From the NCBI GenBank assembly GCA_910586205.1, contig CAJUGD010000003.1, forward strand, positions 143,385 to 207,384: 64,000 bases of DNA, written 5' to 3'. The notes under the pieces are model-generated. The model had not been told where the DNA came from, ran no database searches, and saw nothing but the letters and a program-made list of their open reading frames with translations. This stretch comes from an uncultured Lachnospiraceae bacterium. GTDB taxonomy: Bacteria > Bacillota > Clostridia > Lachnospirales > Lachnospiraceae. Positions 15,776 through 23,836 of this stretch are shown piece after piece. Position numbers and translations under genes: made by a program. Every line of letters begins with the position of its first letter. Position 1 is the first letter of the stretch.

Positions 15776-16879
15776 ATGAGAAAAAGAAGTTGTATGGCAG
15801 TTGTAATGGCGGCAATGGTGGCTTTTTCTGCTGTGGGATGCAGCAAAGGATCATCAAATCCGGCTTCAGAGGCGCCAAAGAATGGGGAGTCTGCGGGAGC
15901 AGTCAAGGCTGAAGCAGCAGATGGGCAGGAGGAGACAAAGACAGCAGCTTCCGCGGGAGAAGCCAAGTATGTACTTCGTTTCGGGCACACTCTGACAGAG
16001 CAGGATCTTCCACATATTTATATGCAGAAATGGGCAGATTCTGTTCGGGAAAAAACCAATGGAGAGGTTGAAATTGAGATTTACGCTAACTCTCAACTGG
16101 GAACAGAGGAGGATGTGATTGAACAGATTCGTCAGGGAGCAAACGTTGGATGGCAGACAGACTTTGCAAGGCTTGGTTCTTATGTAAATGACCTTTCTGT
16201 CTGTAATGCGGCATATTTTATTGAAAATCAGGAGGAGGCATTTGCTCTGATGGATTCTCAGACAATCATTGGTTTAAACAAAAAGCTGGCAGATGAATAT
16301 AATATCTGCAATTTCTCATGGAATTGGGATCAGGGGCCAAGACATTTATTTATCAACAAGGCAGCCTATAAGCCGGAAGATCTGAAGGGATTGATGATCC
16401 GCACTGCACCGGCTCCCATATGGGTTGAATCTGTCAACAGTCTTGGATGTACCGCAGCAGCTCTTAGCCTTGGGGAAGTATATACCGGTATACAGACGAA
16501 GGTGGTGGACGGCTGTGAGCTTCCTTATAATAATGCGCTGAATTTAAAGATTCATGAGGTTTGCGATTATGTTATTGAGACAGGCCATTTCTTTGCCATC
16601 AATACCATGATAGTCAGCCAGGAATGGATGGATTCCCTTCCGGAAGAATATCAGAAGATTTTTATTGATGAGTGCAATAAGTTTGGTAAGGAGGAGACCA
16701 TTGCTCTTGCAGAGCAGACTGCTGACAGCAAGCAGGCTATGATTGATGCAGGAATTACAGTTATTGGACCGGATGAGATTGACATGGAAGCATTTAAGAC
16801 AAACAGTCAAAAAGCTTATGATGCTCTGAATCTTTTATCAGTGAAAGAAGCAGTTTACAAAGATATTGGTAAACAATAA
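15776..16879 (+). CDS. TRAP transporter substrate-binding protein DctP
   Basis: A 367-residue extracytoplasmic receptor. The signal peptide ends at the lipobox SAVGC, followed by a Ser/Ala/Glu linker. The mature part shows DctP family features: LRFGHTLTEQDLPHIYMQKW, NSQLGTEEDVIEQIRQGANV, the ligand-binding arginine region KGLMIRTAPAPIWVES and EVYTGIQTKVVDGCE. ATGAGGAGGAACAGGA places the start. It captures an organic or sugar acid for the sodium-driven DctQ/DctM system encoded next. The ligand is not determined. A strong hairpin separates it from dctQ. Confidence 0.92.
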   Translation: MRKRSCMAVVMAAMVAFSAVGCSKGSSNPASEAPKNGESAGAVKAEAADGQEETKTAASAGEAKYVLRFGHTLTEQDLPHIYMQKWADSVREKTNGEVEIEIYANSQLGTEEDVIEQIRQGANVGWQTDFARLGSYVNDLSVCNAAYFIENQEEAFALMDSQTIIGLNKKLADEYNICNFSWNWDQGPRHLFINKAAYKPEDLKGLMIRTAPAPIWVESVNSLGCTAAALSLGEVYTGIQTKVVDGCELPYNNALNLKIHEVCDYVIETGHFFAINTMIVSQEWMDSLPEEYQKIFIDECNKFGKEETIALAEQTADSKQAMIDAGITVIGPDEIDMEAFKTNSQKAYDALNLLSVKEAVYKDIGKQ

Positions 16880-16952
16880 TAAGGACTTTTGCTCTTAAAA
16901 TAACCTGTAACTGTCAGAGAATCCTGTAAAGCAGAGCAGTTAACCGTTGTAA

Positions 16953-16985
16953 GAGGAGTTGGATGCCTCGGGCATCCGGCTCTTT
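16953..16985 (+). promoter_or_regulatory. Intercistronic hairpin between dctP and dctQ
   Basis: GAGTTGGATGCC, loop TCG, GGCATCCGGCTC pair over 12 bp and can extend to 15 with wobbles; only TTT follows. It ends five bases before the Shine-Dalgarno of dctQ. Likely a processing, stabilising or attenuating structure that raises receptor over transporter expression. Confidence 0.65.
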
Positions 16986-17002
16986 GCCAGAGGAGGTATA
17001 AT

Positions 17003-17488
17003 TTGGAGAAATTTTACAGACGTGTATGTGATATGGAAGTGATTCTGGCCATGATTTTGCTCGGATCCAGTGTGTCTGTCATCTTTATAGCAGCAATTAT
17101 GAGAACAGTCGGATATCCGATTCGATGGGGGAATGATTTGGCTCTTATGCTTTTTGCCTGGAGTACATTTATCAGTGCAGATATTGTTTTTCGGATAAAG
17201 CGGCATGTGGTTGTGGATATTCTTACATCAAAGCTGCCGGTATTTTTACAGAAGATTTGTGAGATACTTGTACATGCCATTATTTTGTTTTCCATTGTTT
17301 TTCTGTTTTACTTTGGCATGAAGTCTGTGATTGCATCCAGGGCGCGGGTCTTTCAGGCCATACCGTGGCTGAGCTACAGCTTTGTGTCAGCCAGCCTCCC
17401 CTGCAGCATGATCATGATGATGATTAATGAGCTGAGACATTTGTATTATCGATATATTTTGCATACAGACTTGAAGGATGAGATTTAG
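17003..17488 (+). CDS. TRAP transporter small permease DctQ
   Basis: A 161-residue protein with four hydrophobic segments typical of DctQ, including the family element WGNDLALMLFAWSTFISADI and KRHVVVDIL. The start is a TTG at 17003, chosen because AGAGGAGGTATAA sits at the right distance; the first ATG (17033) is 38 bases too far and would remove the first residues. DctQ forms the small integral subunit that supports DctM. It follows dctP and precedes dctM in one operon. Confidence 0.88.
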   Translation: MEKFYRRVCDMEVILAMILLGSSVSVIFIAAIMRTVGYPIRWGNDLALMLFAWSTFISADIVFRIKRHVVVDILTSKLPVFLQKICEILVHAIILFSIVFLFYFGMKSVIASRARVFQAIPWLSYSFVSASLPCSMIMMMINELRHLYYRYILHTDLKDEI

Positions 17489-17548
17489 ATATAATAAGTA
17501 TGTCTTTGAGTATAACAGAATATAGAGACAACTGGTAAAGGAGCGCTT

Positions 17549-18832
17549 ATGATAATTGTATTTATCGCATTTGTTATTTTGCTGTTTCTAGGTCTTCCGG
17601 TGGGATTTTCCGTGTTTTTTTCGGGGATTTTGTACTTTTTTCAGCACCCGGAAATTCCGCTGACAACTGTGCCCCAGCTTCCGGTTACACAGGTGCAGAA
17701 TGTCACCCTGTTAGCAGTGCCTTTGTTTATCTTTGCAGGGAATCTGATGAATGCTTCCGGAATCACGGAAAAACTCATACAGTTGGCTATGGCTCTGACC
17801 GGTCACATGAACGGCGGGCTGGCCCAGGTCAGTGTTGTTCTCTCCACCTTAATGGGAGGTGTATCTGGATCTGCCAATGCAGATGCTGCCATGGAAGCCC
17901 GTGTCCTTGGACCGGATATGCTTAAGCAGGGATATCCCAAGGGATTTACAGGGTGTGTTCTGGCCTATACTGCATTGATCACAGCAACGATTCCTCCTGG
18001 AGTTGGTTTGATTACTTATGGAACTGTGGGAAATGTATCCATTGGAAAACTGTTTGCTGCCGGTATTTTTGTGGGTACCCTGATGATGGTCATTATGATG
18101 GTCATGGTGGCAATGGCATCAAGACGCTATGGGTTAAAGCCGGCCTTGGAGAAAAGAGCGTCTGTCAAAGAGATTTTACATCTTTTAAAAGAATGTATAT
18201 GGGCGGTTATCTTTCCTTTGATTCTTTTGGTCGGCATTCGTATGGGCCTGTTTACGTCCACAGAGGTAGGTTCCTTTGCCTGTGCGTATGCGATATTTGT
18301 GGGGGTGTTTATCTATAAAAAGCTGACAGCCAAGGCTCTGTTTCAGACCATGAAAAATTCTATCATTGACATTGGATCGATTATGTTTATGATGTCCATG
18401 TCCGGTGTGTTTGGCTATGGGATCCCTATTGACAAGCTTCCGCAGAAGTTCACTACTGCAGTAATGGGCTTTACAACAAATCCCTTGGTGGTTATGGCTC
18501 TGATTGTCCTGCTTTTGGTGATTGCCGGCATGTTTATGGAAGGATCCGTCATTATTCTTTTGACAACTCCTATCCTTCTTCCTATGGTACAAAGTTTTGG
18601 AATTGATTCGGTGGTGTTTGGTATGATTCTTTGTACAGTGGTAACCATGGGGAATATGACGCCGCCGGTTGGTATGGCCATGTACACGGTTTGCGGAATA
18701 TTGGATATACGGCTGGATGACTACATAAAGGCTTGTCTGCCGTGGATTGGGCTTGTGCTGGTTGAGGCGGTTATATTGACATTGTTCCCTGACGCAGTCA
18801 TGTTTCTTCCTAACCTGATGTATGGCAGATAA
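17549..18832 (+). CDS. TRAP transporter large permease DctM
   Basis: A 427-residue protein with about twelve membrane segments, of standard DctM length. Recognisable features are FLGLPVGFSVFFSGIL, AVPLFIFAGNLMNASG, GGVSGSANADAAM, the IPPGVGLITYG loop and GNMTPPVGMAMY near the end, which form the Na+/substrate transport core. AAGGAG precedes the ATG by five bases. It works with the DctQ and DctP products encoded upstream to import the ligand using the sodium gradient. Confidence 0.93.
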   Translation: MIIVFIAFVILLFLGLPVGFSVFFSGILYFFQHPEIPLTTVPQLPVTQVQNVTLLAVPLFIFAGNLMNASGITEKLIQLAMALTGHMNGGLAQVSVVLSTLMGGVSGSANADAAMEARVLGPDMLKQGYPKGFTGCVLAYTALITATIPPGVGLITYGTVGNVSIGKLFAAGIFVGTLMMVIMMVMVAMASRRYGLKPALEKRASVKEILHLLKECIWAVIFPLILLVGIRMGLFTSTEVGSFACAYAIFVGVFIYKKLTAKALFQTMKNSIIDIGSIMFMMSMSGVFGYGIPIDKLPQKFTTAVMGFTTNPLVVMALIVLLLVIAGMFMEGSVIILLTTPILLPMVQSFGIDSVVFGMILCTVVTMGNMTPPVGMAMYTVCGILDIRLDDYIKACLPWIGLVLVEAVILTLFPDAVMFLPNLMYGR

Positions 18833-18872
18833 CAACAGTTTTGACAATACAAATGCGTAATTAAGGAGAAAA

Positions 18873-19562
18873 TTGAAAAGTATGGATGAAAAAAGAAAGA
18901 TTCTATGTCCTTCGATTTTAAATCTGGAAATTGATCATATTGGGGAAGAAATTGAGAAACTAGACGCCACAGATATGGATATTTACCATGTGGATATAAT
19001 GGATGGGACGTTTGTGCCTAATTTTGCAATGTCCGTGAGGGAGCTGGAGATGATTCGAAGGATCACGGACCGGGGCAAAAAGAGGCTGATTGATTGTCAC
19101 ATGATGGTAATGGAGCCCCACCGTTATGTAGAGATGATGGCAAATGCAGGGGCTGACATTATTTATATCCATCCGGAGTCAGAGTTAGTGCCCTCTGCTA
19201 CCCTGGAACAGATTCAAAGGCTGGGAAAAAAGACCGGACTGGTATTAAATCCCTGCATTTCTCTTGAAAGTGTCAAAAGCATGCTTCCTATAACAGACTA
19301 TGTAATGGTTATGGGGGTGAATCCAGGATTTGCCGGGAGAGATTTTATGCCGTATACCAGAGAGAAATTTGTGGAACTGAATCAATATAGACTGGATCAT
19401 GATTTGAACTATCATTTGGTGTTAGACGGAGGGGCTACCAGGGAAATCATATCGGATCTATATCATAATTGTGGAATTGAAGGATATGTTCTTGGAAAGC
19501 AGGAGCTTTTCTTTCAGAAGGAAGAGTATGCCGACTGTATTGACCGGATAAGGGGGATTTAA
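18873..19562 (+). CDS. Ribulose-phosphate 3-epimerase-family protein
   Basis: A 229-residue TIM barrel of the RPE/AlsE family. Conserved elements: ILCPSILNLE, YHVDIMDGTFVPNFAMS (metal His and catalytic Asp), DCHMMVMEPHRY (second His), GVNPGFAGRDFMP and the phosphate-binding LDGGAT with the second catalytic Asp. The first motif has SILNLE where RPE has SILSAD, so it is a divergent member and probably not the pentose-phosphate housekeeping enzyme. AAGGAG best fits the TTG at 18873; an ATG nine bases later is the alternative. As the last gene of the TRAP operon it likely epimerises a phosphorylated intermediate of the imported acid. Confidence 0.85.
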   Translation: MKSMDEKRKILCPSILNLEIDHIGEEIEKLDATDMDIYHVDIMDGTFVPNFAMSVRELEMIRRITDRGKKRLIDCHMMVMEPHRYVEMMANAGADIIYIHPESELVPSATLEQIQRLGKKTGLVLNPCISLESVKSMLPITDYVMVMGVNPGFAGRDFMPYTREKFVELNQYRLDHDLNYHLVLDGGATREIISDLYHNCGIEGYVLGKQELFFQKEEYADCIDRIRGI

Positions 19563-19594
19563 AGGAAATTCTAAGGAAATGAAAGAAATATGAA

Positions 19595-19650
19595 AAAGGC
19601 TGCTGCAAATTCGGAAAACTTTATGTCCGCTTTTGCAGCAGCCTTTGTTT
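19595..19650. terminator. Bidirectional terminator between convergent operons
   Basis: AAAGGCTGCTGCAAA and TTTGCAGCAGCCTTT form a perfect 15-bp stem with an inner CGGA/TCCG pairing. Flanking A and T tracts allow use from both sides. Confidence 0.9.
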
Positions 19651-19679
19651 GTGATGTCAGACAAAACAGAAAATTCAGG

Positions 19680-20498
19680 TTAGAAAAGGAGGGTTTTTAA
19701 ATAATGAGCGCTGTGTTTTATATCCTCTGAAATTGTGCCATAGTTCCTGCCTTCGATAGTGATGGTTCCCTCATATCCAATAGTCTTTAAAAAGCGTACA
19801 ATACCAGGAAAGTCTATGGAACCAAAGCCGGGATAATACCGGTTATTATCAGACAAATGGATATTGTGATATAATCCCTGGTGCTTTTGAAGAGGAGCAT
19901 AAATATCTTTTTCTTCAATGTTCATGTGGTAGGTATCAGGGAGAATCCAAAGTGGCCCGTTGGCATTGACGGCAAATGAAGCGGCGTCTGCTAAGGTATT
20001 GGCAAGAAGGGCTTCATAATGGTTGGTGGCTTCAATATACACAGGAGCTTTGTCTAAATATCCGCTGGTTTTTAGTTCTTCTATGGTTTTTTCCATCTGC
20101 ATACGGCAGATGTCAGGCTCACCCATTTTATCTCCCTTGATCAAACCGCAGATCACACCTGCATCTATGACACTTGCAAAGTCGATCATTTTTTTCAGAG
20201 CCTCTGTGCTGGCAAACCGAACAGCTTCTTTTTCATGGGAAAGGGACAGGCTGTGGAGTTTCGCGTAAGCGCCGGAGGCTACCATTGTCAGGCGAAGATC
20301 ATACCTTTCCAGAAGGGATTTCAGCTCATAGGGGGGAAGGTTTTCAAAATCAATAAAATTTAACTCCACACCGTAAAAACCATGAGCTTGTAAAAGCTCC
20401 AGAAGGCTGATAAATTCCGGATCATAGACAGATTCGCATTCGCCTATTGTTAGCTGAATGCATAGAGGGTAGGCATATTGTTTTTGTAGTTTATTCAT
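19680..20498 (-). CDS. Sugar-phosphate isomerase/epimerase (AP endonuclease 2 fold)
   Basis: A 272-residue TIM barrel of the xylose-isomerase-like family. It shows the metal-ligand pattern HGFYGVELNFIDF (Glu), PVYIEATNHYEAL (Glu), the PDTYHMNIEE element (Asp, His), HLSDNNRYYPGFGSIDF and TITIEGRN (Glu). It overlaps the DUF1667 gene by ATGA and is last in the oxidoreductase operon. Family members act as isomerases, epimerases or dehydratases on sugars and sugar acids. Together with the opposing epimerase gene it suggests a multi-step sugar-acid pathway. The substrate is unassigned. Confidence 0.83.
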   Translation of the reverse strand: MNKLQKQYAYPLCIQLTIGECESVYDPEFISLLELLQAHGFYGVELNFIDFENLPPYELKSLLERYDLRLTMVASGAYAKLHSLSLSHEKEAVRFASTEALKKMIDFASVIDAGVICGLIKGDKMGEPDICRMQMEKTIEELKTSGYLDKAPVYIEATNHYEALLANTLADAASFAVNANGPLWILPDTYHMNIEEKDIYAPLQKHQGLYHNIHLSDNNRYYPGFGSIDFPGIVRFLKTIGYEGTITIEGRNYGTISEDIKHSAHYLKTLLF

Positions 20499-20869
20499 TT
20501 GAGACAGATTTCCTCCACATCTTTTGTGGCAATCACATCGCTGCCAAGACCAAGGACATTAGGAAGGACCACATCTCCTGAGCGGACTGGGGCAGTGAGG
20601 CTGATAGATTTGATTTGTTCCATAATATCAAAAATATGTTTTTTTGGTACCGGATGGCTTAAACGGACACTGACAAGAGGGAGAACCCCGCCTTTTACCA
20701 GTACAGAACTGGAAATGGTTCGCTTCGGATCTGTAAGTTCTTGGTGAACATAGGTGATGCCTCCCTGACAGTTGGCTCCGTTTGTGGATTGGATGGTGTT
20801 TTTGTCATCCAGATCTGCCTGGATATCACATCCGTTGGGGCAGAGGATGCAAGTAAATTCTTTTAACAT
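20495..20869 (-). CDS. DUF1667 protein
   Basis: A 124-residue DUF1667 protein. The N-terminus has cysteines at EFTCILCPNGCDI and NGANCQGG, a C-x2-C-x3-C ... C pattern that would suit a 4Fe-4S or metal site. DUF1667 genes in Firmicutes almost always follow a GlpA-like dehydrogenase and an FAD/NAD oxidoreductase, as here, and the trio is regarded as the equivalent of GlpABC. It overlaps both neighbours (7 bases with the upstream gene, 4 with the downstream gene), implying tight co-expression and probably one complex. No enzymatic activity is established for the domain. Confidence 0.85.
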   Translation of the reverse strand: MLKEFTCILCPNGCDIQADLDDKNTIQSTNGANCQGGITYVHQELTDPKRTISSSVLVKGGVLPLVSVRLSHPVPKKHIFDIMEQIKSISLTAPVRSGDVVLPNVLGLGSDVIATKDVEEICLK

Positions 20870-22098
20870 ACCACACTCACCTCGATTTCTTCAGTTCCCC
20901 GGATTGTATTTTGGGGAAGATGGATTTGGATCATTTCGGCTGGAAGGGCTTTTTTCATCTGCCGGCAGGCTAAAACCTCATGTTTCTGTTTAACAAAGAT
21001 GGCGCAGTCATGGAATTGGCAATTAACCCGCATAGACAGGGTCACATCCTGCAAGCCGCTGATTGTTTGGGGAATGGTATGGCTGATGCCAAAGCCGGCC
21101 TTTACCGGGATATGGCACTGAGGCAACGCGCCAAACCTTACATATAAGGCAGCGTTTTTTGCCAGTTTTTCAGCCTCTAAGGATACGAAATCTACCAGGT
21201 CATGGACATGAAGCACATTTCCGGCGGCGAAAATTCCCTCTTGGCTTGTCTGGAAATGCTCGTCTGCAAGGGGGCCCCTGGTTCGGGTATCTAATTGGAT
21301 TCCTGCGCTGACAGAAAGTTCGTTTTCAGGAATCAAACCTACAGACAGGATGACTGTATCACAGGGATACTCCTTTTCAGTTCCATGAATGGGTTTTAAA
21401 GCTTCATCTACCTGGGAAACCGTCACACTAGTTACCCGCTCTCTGCCGTGAATGGCTGTGATGGTGTGGCTTAAATACAAGGGGATGCTGTAATCATCCA
21501 GACATTGCCGGATATTTCTGGGAAGACCGCTGGGGACAGGCTGGATCTCAAAGACTGCCTGGACATGGGCTCCTTCCAGGGTAAGGCGTCTGGCCATAAT
21601 CATGCCGATATCCCCGGATCCAAGGATTATGATTTCCTTTCCCACCATACGGTTGTAAAGATTCATATAGCTTTGTGCCACTCCTGCAGTAAACACGCCT
21701 GCCGGACGTTCTCCTGGAATGCCAAGAGCGCCTCTGGTTCTTTCCCGGCAGCCCATGGCCAAGATCACAGCTTTAGCCTGAAGCTTTTTAAGCCCCTTAC
21801 GGGAAGCTAAGGTGATCACTTTGTCTTTGGTGATGTCAAGGACCGTGGTGTCTGTAAGGAAAGGGATGTGAAGCTCTAAAACCTGATCTATAAAAGCTTT
21901 GGCATATTCAGGACCGCTTAGGCTGCGGCGGAAACGGGTCATGCCGAAGCCATCATGGATGCACTGGCGGAGGATTCCGCCCATAGTTTTTTCCCGCTCC
22001 ACAAGAAGAATGTCATGGATTCCCTCTTTGTGCAGTTTAACTGCTGCTGCCAGGCCTGCAGGGCCGCCTCCTACAATCACAATATCATGCTTTTCCAT
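20863..22098 (-). CDS. NAD(P)/FAD-dependent oxidoreductase (GlpA-partner type)
   Basis: A 411-residue flavoprotein. It has an N-terminal FAD Rossmann motif IVIVGGGPAGLAAAVKL, a second nucleotide motif IIILGSGDIGMIMARRL, the ATG element AVILAMGCRERTRG and the C-terminal FAD segment GIFAAGNVLHVHDLVDFVS. There is no CxxC redox disulfide, so it is not a thioredoxin reductase. The start at 22098 gives the Rossmann fold directly; a longer frame overlaps the upstream gene and lacks homology. It probably takes electrons from the GlpA-like subunit and passes them to NAD or another acceptor. Confidence 0.87.
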   Translation of the reverse strand: MEKHDIVIVGGGPAGLAAAVKLHKEGIHDILLVEREKTMGGILRQCIHDGFGMTRFRRSLSGPEYAKAFIDQVLELHIPFLTDTTVLDITKDKVITLASRKGLKKLQAKAVILAMGCRERTRGALGIPGERPAGVFTAGVAQSYMNLYNRMVGKEIIILGSGDIGMIMARRLTLEGAHVQAVFEIQPVPSGLPRNIRQCLDDYSIPLYLSHTITAIHGRERVTSVTVSQVDEALKPIHGTEKEYPCDTVILSVGLIPENELSVSAGIQLDTRTRGPLADEHFQTSQEGIFAAGNVLHVHDLVDFVSLEAEKLAKNAALYVRFGALPQCHIPVKAGFGISHTIPQTISGLQDVTLSMRVNCQFHDCAIFVKQKHEVLACRQMKKALPAEMIQIHLPQNTIRGTEEIEVSVVC

Positions 22099-22102
22099 AT
22101 GT

Positions 22103-23557
22103 TTAACTCTCCTCTCTGACAGTTCCCGTAAACATCCAGGAATCTTTGCGGGAATACCGAAGGTCCTGGGGAATGATTCCCAGCTCCTCCTCCAACAGCT
22201 TTGCAATACGCATCTGACAGTATCCTCCCTGACAGCGTCCCATCATGGAGCGGGTGCGGTATTTAACACCGGAAACAGTGGAGACACCTAAGGGATTATG
22301 GATTGCCTGAAGAATTTCAGCCTTGGAAATCTTTTCACAGCGGCAGATGATCTCTCCATAATCAGGATTTTGGGCGATAAGCCGGGCTTTTGTCTCATCA
22401 TCTTGATACTCAAAGCGGAGAATGCCGGTACGCTTTGACTGGAATCTTGGATTATGAGAAAAGGTTTCATGTTCCTGCATCATATTAGCCACCATGCGTC
22501 CGATAGGTACGGCGGCTGTCAGACCAGGAGACTCGATACCTACCAGGTTTACTGCGTTAGGAGCTAATTCGGGATGAATCTCAATCTTGAAATCCTGGAT
22601 GATTCCATTTTCGTCCACCCACTTGGGCAGGATACCGGAGTAGTTTCGTATGTAGTCTTCCTTATGGATATGAGGCCAGATTTTAGAAGCGCTCTCTGCC
22701 AGATAATCCATGTTGGATTGGGAAACACCATAGTAGGAAAAATCGGTGACTAGCTCTGCATTAGGGCCAATAATTACATTACCGTCTGTTGTGTTAGTCA
22801 CATGGATGCCCATGTAGGTATTGGAGGGAACCGGGTAAATGGGCATGGGAAGCTTGGAACCTGTGCGGCGGTCCAGAATAATATAATCCCCTTTGGAACC
22901 AATCACACGGTATCCGGAAAGTCCTAACATGTCAGAGATTCTGCCACAGCCAAGACCAGCGCTGTTGACCACCCAGCGGGTTTTGAAGATGCCATGGGAG
23001 GTGGTTATCTGATAGATGCCATCCTGTCGGGAGATGGCTGTTACCTCTTGATCAAAAAAGTAGCGGGCGCCATTTTGTACTGCATTTTCTGCCAAGGCAA
23101 TGGTGTAGCCGAAGGGATCTAAAATGCCGGAATTAGGGGAATACATGGCAAATTCTCCTACGGCAGCAGGAACTAGCCGGTGAAGCTCCTCCCTGCAGAT
23201 CAGTCTTAAATCTGCGGCTCCGTTTTTCTCCCCCTGGGCAATGATATGCTTTAAGGCAGCAAGTTCTTCTTTGGTGTTTCCCACAAGCACTTTGCCGCAC
23301 CGGAGAAAGGTAAAATCAAGCTCTTGGGAAAGCTTTGTCATTTCCCTGTTTCCTTCCACACAGAGCCGGGCTTTTAAAGTGCCTTCATCGTAGGCAAAGC
23401 CGCCGTGTACCACTGCAGAATTTCGACCGCTGGTCTCGCAGCACACATCCAGGTTTTTTTCCAGAACCCCGACCTTTAGCTCAAACCGGGTCAACTCTCT
23501 GGCAATGGCATTGCCTACCACGCCTGCGCCGATCACAAGAACATCAAATGGTTCCAT
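22103..23557 (-). CDS. GlpA-like FAD-dependent oxidoreductase with [2Fe-2S] BFD domain
   Basis: A 484-residue protein. Residues 1-370 are a DAO-type flavoprotein (VLVIGAGVVGNAIARELTRF, GRNSAVVHGGFAYDEGTLKA, WVVNSAGLGCGRISD). The C-terminal region is a BFD-like [2Fe-2S] domain with CRCEKISKAE and MMGRCQGGYCQ. This layout is that of anaerobic glycerol-3-phosphate dehydrogenase-like proteins, which also include 2-hydroxy-acid oxidases. AACTAGGAGGCTACAA fixes the start at 23557. It is first in a four-gene operon with operators at 23596 and 23671 just upstream. The acid imported by the neighbouring TRAP systems, or a product of it, is the likely substrate rather than glycerol-3-phosphate. Confidence 0.87.
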   Translation of the reverse strand: MEPFDVLVIGAGVVGNAIARELTRFELKVGVLEKNLDVCCETSGRNSAVVHGGFAYDEGTLKARLCVEGNREMTKLSQELDFTFLRCGKVLVGNTKEELAALKHIIAQGEKNGAADLRLICREELHRLVPAAVGEFAMYSPNSGILDPFGYTIALAENAVQNGARYFFDQEVTAISRQDGIYQITTSHGIFKTRWVVNSAGLGCGRISDMLGLSGYRVIGSKGDYIILDRRTGSKLPMPIYPVPSNTYMGIHVTNTTDGNVIIGPNAELVTDFSYYGVSQSNMDYLAESASKIWPHIHKEDYIRNYSGILPKWVDENGIIQDFKIEIHPELAPNAVNLVGIESPGLTAAVPIGRMVANMMQEHETFSHNPRFQSKRTGILRFEYQDDETKARLIAQNPDYGEIICRCEKISKAEILQAIHNPLGVSTVSGVKYRTRSMMGRCQGGYCQMRIAKLLEEELGIIPQDLRYSRKDSWMFTGTVREES

Positions 23558-23595
23558 TTGTAGCCTCCTAGTTTGTTTGGAAAATAGGTTTATAG

Positions 23596-23618
23596 ATATA
23601 TTCATCCTATGAATATAT
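23596..23618. promoter_or_regulatory. Operator palindrome ATTCAT-N3-ATGAAT, copy 2
   Basis: ATATTCAT CCT ATGAATAT is perfect and extends to 23 bp with flanking AT pairs. It lies about 40 bases upstream of the GlpA-like start. Confidence 0.7.
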
Positions 23619-23670
23619 AATAATTTAACATAATTATATAAAAAAAGCAAGATAAATAGATAAATAAAAT

Positions 23671-23689
23671 AAATTCATCCTATAAATTT
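23671..23689. promoter_or_regulatory. Operator palindrome, copy 3
   Basis: AAATTCAT CCT ATAAATTT matches copies 1 and 2 with one symmetry break. It is 73 bp from copy 2 centre to centre, about seven helical turns. Confidence 0.6.
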
Positions 23690-23790
23690 GAGCAAGGCAA
23701 AGATATGACTGGCAGTTTTGTGAGCGATGGATTCTCTACATGAAATGGGAATTGATGTAAGTGTATGTTTTTGACGGCAAAAGTTTGAAT

Positions 23791-23821
23791 GGCACAGGGC
23801 CTGCAGGATAGGCCTTGTGCC
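23791..23821 (-). terminator. Hairpin after second TRAP operon
   Basis: GGCACAGGGCC and GGCCTTGTGCC pair over 11 bp with one wobble around a nine-base loop, 16 bases after the dctM stop. It lacks a strong T run, so it may only partly stop transcription into the oxidoreductase genes. Confidence 0.5.
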
Positions 23822-23836
23822 TGGTTTTGCTATTGT

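Noticed and set aside
16953..16985. Full terminator ending a dctP monocistron
   Set aside because: Only TTT follows the stem and a strong Shine-Dalgarno for dctQ starts five bases later, so read-through is expected.
18185..18847. 220-codon minus-strand frame across dctM
   Set aside because: His/Lys/Asn-rich translation opposite a clear DctM gene; no family and no ribosome-binding site.
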